Positions 1 through 9,167 of a stretch of 29,174 nucleotides of DNA are shown here, piece by piece; the first letter of the stretch is position 1; each line of letters starts with the position of its first letter. The stretch comes from Auxenochlorella pyrenoidosa. Taxonomy: Eukaryota > Chlorophyta > Trebouxiophyceae > Chlorellales > Chlorellaceae. Made by a program: the position numbers and the translations under genes. The stretch lies in contig KQ481950.1 of NCBI GenBank assembly GCA_001430745.1, positions 877,515 through 906,688 on the forward strand, written 5' to 3'. The notes beneath the pieces are model-generated. The model searched no databases, was not told the DNA's origin, and worked only from the letters and a program-made list of their open reading frames with translations.

Positions 1-140
1 AGGCGGCTGCGCTGCGGCAGCGCCGGGTGGAGGAGATGGGGCAGCTGGAAGCCCGGTTCACCGCGCTGCTGGCCACCAAGGACCGCACCATCGCCTCTTT
101 GACGGAGCAGCTGCAGGAGCTGCATGCAGCGGTGTCCTGA
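1..140 (+). CDS. C-terminal exon of a coiled-coil protein (5' truncated)
   Basis: Frame 3 of the window is open from its first base to a TGA at 138-140 and encodes 45 residues. The peptide is rich in Ala, Leu, Glu, Gln and Arg with leucines at heptad-like spacing (for example RVEEMGQLEARF and IASLTEQLQELH), typical of the end of a long coiled coil. The start and all upstream exons lie outside the window. The pattern recalls C-termini of centrosomal or ciliary coiled-coil proteins, but 45 residues of low-complexity helix cannot settle the family, so no function is assigned. It is convergent with the next gene on the minus strand. Confidence 0.6.
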   Translation, partial: AAALRQRRVEEMGQLEARFTALLATKDRTIASLTEQLQELHAAVS

Positions 141-451
141 GGTGGCCGCTGTGCCACACAGCAAGGCGATGGCGAGCGCCCACGCTTACAAGACAAGGGA
201 CGCCGGGACTGCTTGCGGACGCTGAAATCGGAAATTAAATGCCAGAGCTGAAACGTGCTGAGAGGCCGAGGCAGGCCAGCCTGGCGGCCACCCTGCAAAT
301 GAATGCGAGCATTGCTGGAGAGGGCAAGTGACAGATTCAGGGCATGAGGGGCGTACAGGGCTACATATGGGGCAGGCAAAGCGCAGGTCGTGAGGAACAG
401 AGAGAACAGGCGCAGGTCAGAGAGGGCGCACACAGTGGGCACCGCCGCAGC
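141..451. other. intergenic, tail-to-tail 3' regions
   Basis: This stretch separates the stop of the plus-strand coiled-coil gene from the stop of the minus-strand Rossmann gene. It should hold both 3' UTRs. I see a minus-strand TGTAA at 186-190 but no plus-strand TGTAA. No further coding exon is supported. Confidence 0.5.
186..190 (-). promoter_or_regulatory. candidate TGTAA polyadenylation signal
   Basis: TTACA on the plus strand reads TGTAA on the minus strand, about 260 bases past the stop of the minus-strand Rossmann gene. TGTAA is the usual green-algal poly(A) signal. The motif is short, so a chance match is possible. Confidence 0.35.
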
Positions 452-1761
452 TCACGCAGACGGCACCGGGAGCAGCGCCTCGAACGCCGCCTGCCAGTCC
501 TCTGGCGGCTCGCCCGCCCCCAGGCTGCTGAGCTGCAGCAGGAGCGAGCCCGCCTGCGCGTCGCGCTCAGCGGCCTCTGCCAGCGCCTTTGCTGCATCCT
601 CCCTGCTGACCCTGCCCTGCGGCGAGGCGGAGCCGGAGCTCAGGCCCAGGCTGCTGGCCCCTCCGGGCGCGTCCGCCAGGCCACCCACTTGCAGGATGGT
701 GTAGGGCAGCCCGCTGGCCTGCAGCTGCTGCTGCCTGCTGGCATCCGCCAGCGCTGTCTGCTCGGGCGAGGCAAACAGCCCCCCCAGGCCGCCGCCGCCG
801 CTGCCGCCCGCAGAGGACAGCAGCACCACGTGGGGCAGGCGGGAGGCCGCCGCCGCGGGCAGCAGCGCGCCCAGGCGGCCGCAGCAGACGGCGGCCTTGG
901 CGCCGCGCAGCAGGCGGGTCACGGCGGCACGGTCGCCGACGTCGCCCTGCGCCAGCCAGGGTGCAGGAGTAGGAAGCTCAATTCCTGTTCGCGCAGCTTA
1001 CTGCATGGTAAGGTTGCTCAGGCAGGCCTGAGGGGGGTGCGAAGGTGCGAATGCAGTAGCCGCAACCACATGAGTTGTGCTCTGCCGTCCTCGCCGCCCC
1101 CAATAGCCGGCGCGGGGCTTGCCTGCACCGGCTCAATGTAGGGCCCAAACGCGGCCTTGGCGGCAGCTGCATCCTTGACCAGCGCCCGAATTTTCGTGCG
1201 GTTCAGGATGAGCTGCAGCACCACCTGCAGGCGAGGGGGGGGGTGCACGGCAGGGGGGTGCGCTCGTGCACAGCGGTGGCCACGTGCGTCACTAAAAGCG
1301 GAGTGTTGCTGGCACCATGTGCTGTTGCCGCAGTGCCAGTTGCTCCGGGGTGCAAAAGCAGCATCCTTAGCCAAATGACAACAAGGTGCGCAGGCGGGCC
1401 TCGCCTGCTCGGCCATGGGGCTCGTGTCGGCATCCAGCACTGCCACATACTCGCGCACTGCCGGCTCCTCCTCCTCCTCCTGCGGGGCCTCTGGCTCATC
1501 GTCCGGCTGCCGCCCGTCGCGCGGCAGCACCTGGCCCTCTGCGCCGTACCACTTGCGCAGCTTCTTGCCGGCGTACATGAAATCCAGCAGCTCGTCGCCC
1601 AGCCCGCCGCCGCCGCCGTTGCTGCCTGCTGCCACCACTACTGCCCGGCGCTGCCGCCCGTTGGGTGCTGCACTGGGACGGCTAGCGATCGTTGCAGCAT
1701 TGTGGGAGCTGTCAGGCCGCACTGGCCGTGCAGAGGAGTGGAGCCCAAGTAGGGCGGCCAT
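452..1761 (-). CDS. chloroplast NAD(P)-binding Rossmann-like (NmrA-type) protein
   Basis: Three exons (1761-1405, 1224-1123, 946-452) join in phase 0 to give 317 residues. Residues 1-45 are rich in Ser, Ala and Arg and lack acidic residues near the start, as in a chloroplast transit peptide ending near QRRAVVVAAG. A conserved-looking patch (LLDFMYAGKKLRKWYG, about 59-74) precedes an acidic linker. The atypical-SDR/NmrA fold begins at VAVLDADTSPMAEQ and continues with VQGDVGDRAAVTRLL, HVVLLSSAGG and GLPYTILQVGGL. The canonical glycine loop is replaced by DADTSPMAEQ; I recall a similar DAD loop in a plant plastid family (Arabidopsis At1g72640 type, from memory). Both introns are GC-AG (CAG|GCGAGG and CAG|GCAAGC). 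Joined this way the fold is continuous, which supports the unusual donors. The substrate is unknown. It shares a divergent promoter region with QCR9. Confidence 0.8.
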
Positions 1762-2099
1762 AGGGAGACGCCTGGGGCTCAGGTCTGGCGTTGGATCGCA
1801 GAACACCCACGATCGCAGAACGCTTTGCATGCAGCTGCAAGCGGCTCCATAGAGCGTGCTAAGACGAGCACCGCACGCTCCCCAGCAGCGCGATCGGCAG
1901 GCCAGGGCTCTCACAGCTGCTTGTTCCTTGCCAGTGAGCACAACTCGTCCTTAGCGGGCTCCTCCTTGGTGCCTCTGCTGTTTGCAAGCCCCAAAGCAGG
2001 CCACCCTAAGGCGTTTGGGGACGCCGGGTGTTTTAACAGCCCATTTGCCGCTAGTACAGCACCTCGGAGGCCCCGAGAACCAGCGGCAAACTTGGCAGG
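1762..2099. promoter_or_regulatory. divergent promoter region, Rossmann gene / QCR9
   Basis: These 338 bases lie between two start codons pointing away from each other, so both 5' UTRs and a shared or back-to-back promoter must sit here. I see no clear TATA box. Less GC-biased sequence appears around 1915-2030. Confidence 0.5.
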
Positions 2100-3148
2100 A
2101 TGGGTCTGGGGGACGCTATTTACAACGTGGGTGCCCTGCAGGCGCTTCAGAGATCATCATGCGCACGCCAAGCTGCACTGCGGATGACAGCCCGAAGGGG
2201 CTGTGCCACCAAGACGCTCGGCGCTGCCACCCCACTGCTGCTGCTGCCTTCTGTGCCTTCTGCTCAGAGTTTTGCCTTGCACAGTACTCCACAAGTGGTG
2301 CACATTCATCGCAGCATGAAGCTATGCGCTGCATGAATTCAAAGTAGCGGCTAGTGCTGCGCAGCAAGCGCCTTATGCCGCCCTCCTCGCTGTGTGTGCT
2401 TCTGACTGCCACAAACAAGCGCCCGCTCTGCCGCCTGCAGACCTTCATCCGCCGCAACTCGGTGTACGTGGCCACCATCATCCTGGGTGCCTACTTTGGC
2501 GAGAAGGTGGGCACCAGCAGCTGGGTTACGCCGCGTCCTCTCTCTGCAGCACGAGGGTGCGACCATCATGGGCGCCGGCTAGGCACCCCGCGGCCGCAGC
2601 GTGCCGCAGCGCTGGCTGTTGGGTGCGCCGGCCTCTCGACCGCCCGGTCCTGCTGTTGTTGCACCCCTGGCTTTGCAGGCGGTGCACAGCATTGGCGACA
2701 GCTTGTGGGAGTCCAACAACCAGGGGGTGAGCGAGCATGTGCCCAAGCCGGGAGCACCCGCAGCCAACCTCTGCTGACCTCTGCTGCTGCGCAAGCTTGG
2801 GCCAGCAGGCTGGGGCCACCGACTGGTGCGGCATGATGCTGCCGTGCCAGCTGCGTTTGCCTGCTGTGCCTGCTGCTCTGCATTGCGCACCAACCCACCC
2901 TTCTCTGCCCTCCCCATGCCCATCGACTGCCTGCAGAAGCTGTACAAGCACATGGGGGTGAGTGCAGAGCACTGGGAGAGCCAATCAGTGTGTACGTTGT
3001 GCATTGCAGCGAAGGCCTGTCTGGGGTGGCTTATTGAGTGCATACAACCTTGTTTTGCGGTCTGTAGATGTCTGGAAATCCATGCTCTGCACAACCGTGT
3101 GCCTCTTGCCCTCCCATGTTCTGATTGCAGCTGGAAGAGAAGCAGTGA
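2100..3148 (+). CDS. QCR9: cytochrome b-c1 complex subunit 9 (QCR9/UQCR10)
   Basis: Five tiny exons (2100-2126, 2441-2506, 2679-2726, 2937-2957, 3131-3148), all phase 0, encode 59 residues. The product carries the family hallmarks: a short N-terminal stretch MGLGDAIYN, then FIRRNSVYVATIILGAYFGE, which is the single membrane helix after the conserved RRNS, then DSLWESNNQGKLYKHM. QCR9 is a small subunit of respiratory complex III in the inner mitochondrial membrane, next to cytochrome c1 and the Rieske protein, and helps assemble the complex. The length fits the family's usual 55 to 75 residues. Donors are GTGGGT, GTGGGC, GTGAGC and GTGAGT. The start is the only ATG that opens in phase with the acceptor at 2440. 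Only the helix exon is obvious by eye; the remaining exons were found by splice phase. Confidence 0.92.
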
Positions 3149-3283
3149 ACAAGGCAGCAGTGCAGGCGGCCAACAGCACACGACCTCGAACTCGGCCCTC
3201 CATGAACCAGCTCACTGCCTCTTTGGTTGAACAGTCTTTGCCGCTGCCAGCACTTGACTCACCACGGCGGCTGCGTCGCCAGC

Positions 3284-3288
3284 TGTAA
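3284..3288 (+). promoter_or_regulatory. candidate TGTAA polyadenylation signal of QCR9
   Basis: TGTAA lies about 135 bases past the QCR9 stop codon, a usual distance for a green-algal 3' UTR. Confidence 0.5.
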
Positions 3289-3526
3289 ACCTCATGGCCA
3301 GGCCCCACATGAGCATGCCGCACGCAGCAGAAGGTTGCTGGTGGAATCTGTTTGCAGCCAAGCATGATTATCTCGGCAGGAGGGAGCTGCAAAGGAGAGC
3401 TTGTGCCTGGGAGAGCAGGTTGACCGCTATTGAAGCCTGCTTGCTGTGGCTGTCAAGCACACACTCGCTGTGATGTCTGTCACCATCCCAGCTCCCCTGG
3501 ACCAACCTAATAGCAAGCAGGGTATG

Positions 3527-3531
3527 TTACA
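3527..3531 (-). promoter_or_regulatory. candidate TGTAA polyadenylation signal of EB1
   Basis: The minus strand reads TGTAA about 77 bases past the EB1 stop codon. Confidence 0.5.
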
Positions 3532-3607
3532 GCGTGGTGAAATGGACTTGGTTCTGGAGTCAAAGGTCTCTTGGCCCCGCACAGGATCCTGGCCTACCGC
3601 CACAGAA

Positions 3608-6022
3608 TCACTGTGCGGACAGCTCTGCTGCTGCCGGCGCCACATCCTCTGCAGCGGCCTGCTCAAAGGTGGCCCCGTACACCTGCTGCGCTTCCGCCAT
3701 GGCCTCCTTGGCCTCCGCTGCAGTGACAAAGGCGGGGGCAGGCATGGGGAGGAGGTCAGGCGAACACGCGGCCACCTGCCTCCACGGTACCTACTTCCAA
3801 CCAAACATGGCCTGCTGAGCGCATGACACTGAGCCACAACCAGCCCGATTGTGGCGTGGTCAGACAGAAGAGAAAGGAGTTAAGTGAAGAGTAAAGGGAC
3901 GGATGACGCCTCACCCGAGTCTGCTGCATACAGGATCTTCTCCACAATGCGGATGGCTGGGATGGCCTGCAAGAGGGGAGCAGAAAGTCCAGCATGCTGG
4001 CAGATGGCTTGCATCCAGGGTGGTTCTGTCGAAGACGAGCAGGCAAGCCAGAAGAGCGGCTTGCGGCACCGATTGGGCTGCGCGAGCATGGCGCGCTCTG
4101 TCACGTGTGGTGACCGCTGCCACCAGTCCCCACGAGCATGGTTGCAGCGTTGGCTGCATGTTGGGTTCCTGGTGCAAGCGTGCCGTCCCACACGCTGCTT
4201 CCAAGCTTGACCGAAGAGCCTGACCAGCACGGGGCGGCACGACGCTTGCCTGCAGCTCTGGTGCCTGGCAGAGGATCTCGATGTCGCGCAGCTTCTCAAA
4301 GTAAAAGTCGCGCTCGCGCTCCGCAGTGTCCACCTTGAGCTTCAGCTCCGTGTTCTGCGGCAGCCGGAATGGGCAGCAGGGCAGCACGGGGCAGCGTGAT
4401 GAGGGGAGGCAGGCAGGTGGGCAGCAGCGGGGAGCGGGCTGCCAGCGCAGGCGCCAGGCAGGGCGTGGGAGGGAGCTGGGAGGACAGCAGGTGCGTGCAG
4501 GAGAAGCGTGGAGCTGTCGGCGGCAAGCCGGCGTGGTGCCCACCCCCCAGTCCCCAGCGGAGCACCCACCTGCTCCCGCAGCGCCTCCGCCTCCTGGTGC
4601 GCCGCCTCCAGCTGCTCTAGCGAGGCACTGGCGCTGGTGGTGCGGCTGACAGCCGCGCTGCCGCCGCCCGACTTGAGGGAGGCACCTCGCGACAGCGGCA
4701 CCTTGGCCGCGGCTGCTGCACGGGGCGCCACGGGGGCGGGGCCGCGCCGCACCGCCGCGATGGTGCCGCCTGTCCGGCCGCCGCTCGCGCCCCCAGACTC
4801 GCCCAGCGAGAACTGCGGAGAAGTGCGAGGGGTGCAATGTGCCGTCCAGCCATAGGCATGCCAAAGCAGAACTGCATTCCCTTGCCCCTCATCAAGCCCC
4901 GGCAGTCTGCAACCCCTGAGCGGCATGTCTGCCCAGCCGACACGCGCCTTTTTCCAGTCGCCACTCTTGCAGGCCTGGCGCACACCAATGGCATCATAAT
5001 CATACTCCTGCCCGCCGGTCACTCTGCAGGGCGCAAGGCGGGAGCGGCGAGGACAAGGGCGGGGTATGGCACGAAAGAGATGCCTGGCACCAAGCGCACC
5101 CAGCAGCACCGTCAGCACTGTGCCAGCGCGCATGCCTGCCCACACCGCCCACTGCCGCTCCCTCGCCCTCCCCCTAACCACGGCTCCTCCCGCACTCACT
5201 GCTGCCAGTAGCCGTAGAACCACTGCATGAACTCATTGTTGTCCTGCAGCTTGCCCTTGGAGAGCGCCTCGGGCAGGAACACCTGCGGGGGTGCGCCGGC
5301 GCAGGGCGGGGCCCGTGGTAGCACTGCTGGACCATGCAGCGGGGCTATGCGGCAACACCCAGTGCTGCGCATGACACAGCCAACTTGCCCTGGTGCAGCA
5401 GCGACCCTGGATTCGCAAAATTGGAGAAAACGCCAGCACCCAACTGCTTGGCCCGCTCCTGCTCTTGCTTGTTGCCTCGCTGCGGGCCCCCAGCCCCGCA
5501 CCTTGTCGATGCTTTGGCTGTCAAAGGCCTTCTGCAGCTCCTTGTAGTTGGAAATGAACTCGTAGCTGTTGCGCAGGTTGAAATCCACCTTGCGCATGTT
5601 GACGCTGCCAGGGTGCAGGCAGTCCATGAGCTGGCAAGCCACGGCGCCGTTGCATGTCTGCACCAGTGGAGGGAGGCATGTGCGCCGGCTCGTGGGTGCT
5701 GCATTTTGATGCATGTGGACAGCAGCACAGGGCAAACAGGCGAGCACAGGCAGGGGTGGGGACTGGCTCATGGTGTGCCGTCGCCGTCGCCGTCGTGGCC
5801 CTCGGCACTCACGTCCTCAATACGCTCCAGTCGCAGCTGCAGCGCGTTATTCAGCCATCCCAGCAGAACAGACTTGCCCACAAAATTGTTCTCTGCAAGG
5901 GGAGTGGAGCCGAGTAAGCAGCCGGCAGCAGCCCTGGCTTAGGCACGCGCAAGCAGCCTGCTCGGCCTCGGTTCGCGATCCCTAGCATCCCGAGCACCTG
6001 CCATCATGCCTCTGCTCGCCAT
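3608..6022 (-). CDS. EB1: EB1-type microtubule plus-end-binding protein
   Basis: Nine exons (6022-5998, 5892-5813, 5657-5502, 5282-5200, 5023-4942, 4812-4570, 4354-4250, 3966-3915, 3717-3608) give about 311 residues. Residues 1 to about 140 form the calponin-homology domain that binds growing microtubule ends, with FVGKSVLLGWLN, TCNGAVACQLMDCLHPG, VDFNLRNSYEFISNYKELQ and NNEFMQWFYGYW. A Gly/Ala/Arg/Ser-rich basic linker follows (exon 6). Residues about 205-295 form the dimerising coiled coil and EBH domain, with the signature ERDFYFEKLRDIEILCQ and IVEKILYAAD. The start MASRGMM matches plant EB1 N-termini. The protein ends in ELSAQ, so the C-terminal EEY/F motif that recruits CAP-Gly proteins in animals is absent. 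Intron 7 is GC-AG (CAG|GCAAGC). The donor of intron 5 is uncertain: GTCGGC after 4942, or a GC donor after 4948 that would remove two residues. Confidence 0.92.
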
Positions 6023-6268
6023 GGTGCCCTGTGTTGCCCTGCCGAAGTTTGAGCGCGTGAGCAGCTGACGACGTTTGGAGGGGGTCTGGGCCGGGAAAAC
6101 TGGTCAGGCGACGCCGTGGTCTTGTCAGGATCGCTTGGCGGCCAAAGGGGCCGCGCTGCATTTTTTCCCGCCGTGATCTGCGTGCTGGTGCCGGCACCAC
6201 TCCATAGCTAGCCTTCGAGCCGATTGCCAATGATTTGATCAATTGCAGCACCTTGCGAAGGATCGGCA
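6023..6268. promoter_or_regulatory. divergent promoter region, EB1 / plastid membrane protein gene
   Basis: Only 246 bases separate the two oppositely directed start codons, so the two 5' UTRs and promoters must be packed together or shared. No TATA box is evident. Confidence 0.45.
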
Positions 6269-8122
6269 ATGCGGGCGACAGCCTGCGCCCTTGCCAGCGC
6301 TGCGCAGCCCCGGCTGCAGTCCAGCCAGCGGCGGCGCCTGGGGCCCTCTGCAGCAGCTCTCAACAAATTAGCAAAGAGATGGTCTGGCGACCAGCGGGCG
6401 GCATTGAACTGGGCGCTGCTGTCGGCGTCACACCGCCGCCGCCACCCAGGGGCCGTCTTGGTCCAGGCGGCAGGCAGCGGCCCAGGCCAGGGGCCGAATA
6501 ACGCCTGGCGGGACAGGCAGCAGCGCCGGCTCGACCAGCAGCTCATCTTGGGTGTGGGTGAGTGTGCGCAACTGGGCTGTGCGGCAGGAACAGGCAGCCA
6601 CCGGGGGCCAGCTGTGGGAATTTTGCAAGAATGTCTGCCCATGCAGCGCGCTGGCAGGATGTGCAACAGGTGAGATTCTCAGCCCTTTGGGCCCCTTGAC
6701 TCCCGCTGCAGGCCTGGGGCTGACCCTGCTGGTGCTGCTGGCGCTGCGGCTGGGCGGCGACGCCTTCCAGGGCGCCTCTGAGGGCCTGCAGTTTGGCGAC
6801 GGCGACTGGAGCTTTGGCCTGGGCGACGGCGTGGGCGCCGCCATGTGGGCAACCAGCCTGTACTTCTGCAGCCCACTGCAGGTGCGGTGTTTCGCTGCAG
6901 GGCCGGCTTCTTGCCCGCTGCGCTTGGCGCTGTGCCCAAGGCCTGCCTTCCCATCCTGCCTGCACCCCCAGCCATGGCGGCGCTTCCAGCCGTGGCGGCA
7001 CTTGCAGCCGTAAAGCCTCTCTCCCCAGGGCTCCCACCCCCTGCCTTCCCCTTGCCCCCACCCACACCCACAGCTGCTGCTGCTGTTCTGGGGCACCTTT
7101 GAGACGTCCCGCCCCTCCGACTGGCTGCTGCGCCAGCTGGGCCAGGCAGCAGGGCTGGACGTGGAGGCCATCGACTATCAGGTGCCGCTGGCGCTGCGGG
7201 CGGCAGCCGTGGCGGTGTTTGGCGCCACGGGGGTGGCGGTGGCGGCGGCCTTTGAGGTGTTCCTGGGGGACGCCACCTGGTCGGTCAGCACGGGTGAGCG
7301 GGGGGTTGGGCGGCAGCTGTGGAGGCGGGTGGGATGCCTGCACGTCAGCGTGAGCCTGCGTGCGAGCGTGCAGCGTGTGAGGAGACTGTGGGTCAGTTGC
7401 TTCCTGGGCCAGCCAGCTGGGCCGTGCTGCGACGCCAGGCGGCGGCCTCCCTCCGGCCCCCTCCCTGGCGCAGGGCTGGGCGCGCTGCTGGGCGCGGCCA
7501 TGTACGAGGCGGGGCGGCCGCGGCGGCTGAACGTGGAGGAGCTGCAGGCCAAGGAGGCGCTGTGGCAGGACTTCCGCCGCTTTGCCGACGCGCAGCTGCA
7601 GCGGCGGGGGCGGTGCCACGAGACGGAGATCCTGCGCGCGCTGGGCAGGGCGCAGCCGCGGTACCGCGGGGAGCGCATGCTGGACGGCCTGACGCTGCGG
7701 TGGGTGGAGGTGGTGGGTGGGGTGTGATCGTGTGTGCGTGTGGGTGTGGGGGTGGGGGTGAGGGGGGCTGTGCTAGCCCGCGCTCAAGGGCCAAGGCAGG
7801 CACTCGGCACTGCGCTTGTCCAAATGCAGCAGGGCGCTGGCTCGCTGGCGGTGCACAGGCTGGACCCTGCCGTGCAGTCCCGCTGGCCCCACCTTCACCC
7901 TCCACCCCATTCGCACCCACTGCTGTGCCCCGCAGCGACCTGGTGAGAAACTGGCACCCCGAGGTCGAGCGCACATCGCAGGGCTACTACAAGGGTGTGT
8001 CCCTGCTCCCTGCTGGCGGTAGCAGCGGGAGCAGCGCCAGCCCCGCTGGCAGTGCTACCACGGAGTCGGCACCTGCCGCGCCTGGGGCAGCCAGCAGCAC
8101 CGACAGCGTCGACCAATACTGA
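6269..8122 (+). CDS. probable plastid multi-pass membrane protein, function unknown
   Basis: Five exons (6269-6557, 6712-6881, 7074-7293, 7474-7699, 7936-8122) give 363 residues. The first 50 or so residues (Ala, Ser, Arg, Gln; almost no acids) look like a plastid or mitochondrial targeting peptide. Hydrophobic segments follow: LGLTLLVLLALRL (about 98-110), WATSLYFCSPLQLLLLFWG and LALRAAAVAVFGATGVAVAAA, then a shorter GLGALLGAAMY. After these comes a soluble stretch of about 85 residues with WQDFRRFADAQLQRRGRCHE, then LRDLVRNWHPEVERTSQGYY, and a Ser/Gly/Ala-rich tail. NWHPE and GRCHETEI look like conserved blocks. From memory this resembles a chloroplast family of plants and algas (perhaps the Arabidopsis VIR3/At1g56180 type), which I cannot verify. 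Exon 1 could also end six bases earlier; the GTGAGT donor was preferred. Confidence 0.75.
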
Positions 8123-9167
8123 TGCGGCGCCTGCGTGGGCTGTGCACTCGCCTGCCTGCTGCGTGCCTGCCCCTCTCCCCGCTTGCTGCCTCTTCGCCTA
8201 CTGGATCATCCATACCTATTGCATTTCCATTTCATTTCACGCGCAGCTGCCGGTGAGTAGACTGCAAGCCTGCTTAAGCATGCGGCTGTGTTACTGTTGA
8301 TAAATTGAAGCGACAAGTGCAGCAGTGAGCTGACCAACACATGTGGCTGTTGAGTCATGGTTGCTTGCGCTGTCGTTCGCGCTGGAAGGAACCCCTTGTG
8401 CTGCACAACGCCGCGTCCTGCAGACAAGTACGCAGGCTGTCAGTGTACAGCTGAAGTAGATCAAAGCAGCAGGCATTGAGCCCACGCAGTCCTTCGGAAG
8501 CTTGAGGCAGCATCGGATATGGAAATGTTTTTGCCTGCCGGAAGCAAAGCACAGAGCTCGCAGATGCAACAAAGTATCTGTGCTGTATGATATCAAGCAA
8601 ATGCGTGAAATGTAGTTGATACAGTCCCTTGCGATGCACAGTTGCAGGCAGGCAGGTAGAGCTGCATGACCTGCGACGCAGCGCTGCGGCCTGCCTGGCT
8701 GCAGCTGCTACGCCATGACGCGCCATGGCGCAGCATGTGGCGCGCCACATGCATAGGAATGGTGTTGTTCCTCTAGGTGGCGCTGTTCCTCTTCAAGCGC
8801 CGCCTCTATTTGCAGTTGAAGCCCTAGGAGTCTCCCACAGGAGACTGAGGGACTGCTGCAGTTGCTGTTCTCAACCACCAGGGGAGAGTGGGACACCATG
8901 CGGCCGGGCGCTTATGCCGCCTTATGTGGTGGTCTCGGTGCGCTGCAGGTGCGATCGAAAGCTCGAACCAACCTCAGCAGTTGCGACATGTCCGCAGATT
9001 GCCTTTGTGTCGCGCAGGGCGCCGGCCTCTTATAGCCCTGGTAAATGTGATCGAGAGCGGATTGCAGCGTGTTGACAGTCCCGCGAAATCAATGCAGCGA
9101 CACCCGCTGACTCCGCCACCGCCGCACCGCTGCACACCTGCCTGCAAGCGCTTGCTGCCATCTCCAG
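8123..9167. other. intergenic, 3' UTR of plastid protein gene and upstream region of next gene
   Basis: No exon can be supported in these 1045 bases. The first half (about 8200-8640) is visibly richer in A and T than the genes and has only unsupported antisense frames. I see no plus-strand TGTAA. A perfect 7-base inverted repeat sits at 8829-8846. A non-coding first exon for the gene at 9168 is possible. Confidence 0.45.
8829..8846. repeat. small inverted repeat (hairpin)
   Basis: AGTCTCC, a four-base CACA loop, then GGAGACT forms a perfect 7-bp stem about 320 bases upstream of the next start codon. It could form a hairpin in RNA or be a symmetric protein-binding site. A stem this short may be chance. 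Confidence 0.4.

Larger units (their letters stand above)
3149..3607. other. intergenic, convergent 3' UTRs of QCR9 and EB1
   Basis: No coding exon is supported here. A plus-strand TGTAA (3284-3288) and a minus-strand TGTAA (3527-3531) fit separate 3' ends for the two convergent genes with roughly 240 bases between them. Confidence 0.55.

Noticed and set aside
8291..8750. minus-strand frames of 100 to 130 codons in the long intergenic region
   Set aside because: No recognisable motif, codon use unlike the genes, no clear splice partners; treated as non-coding.
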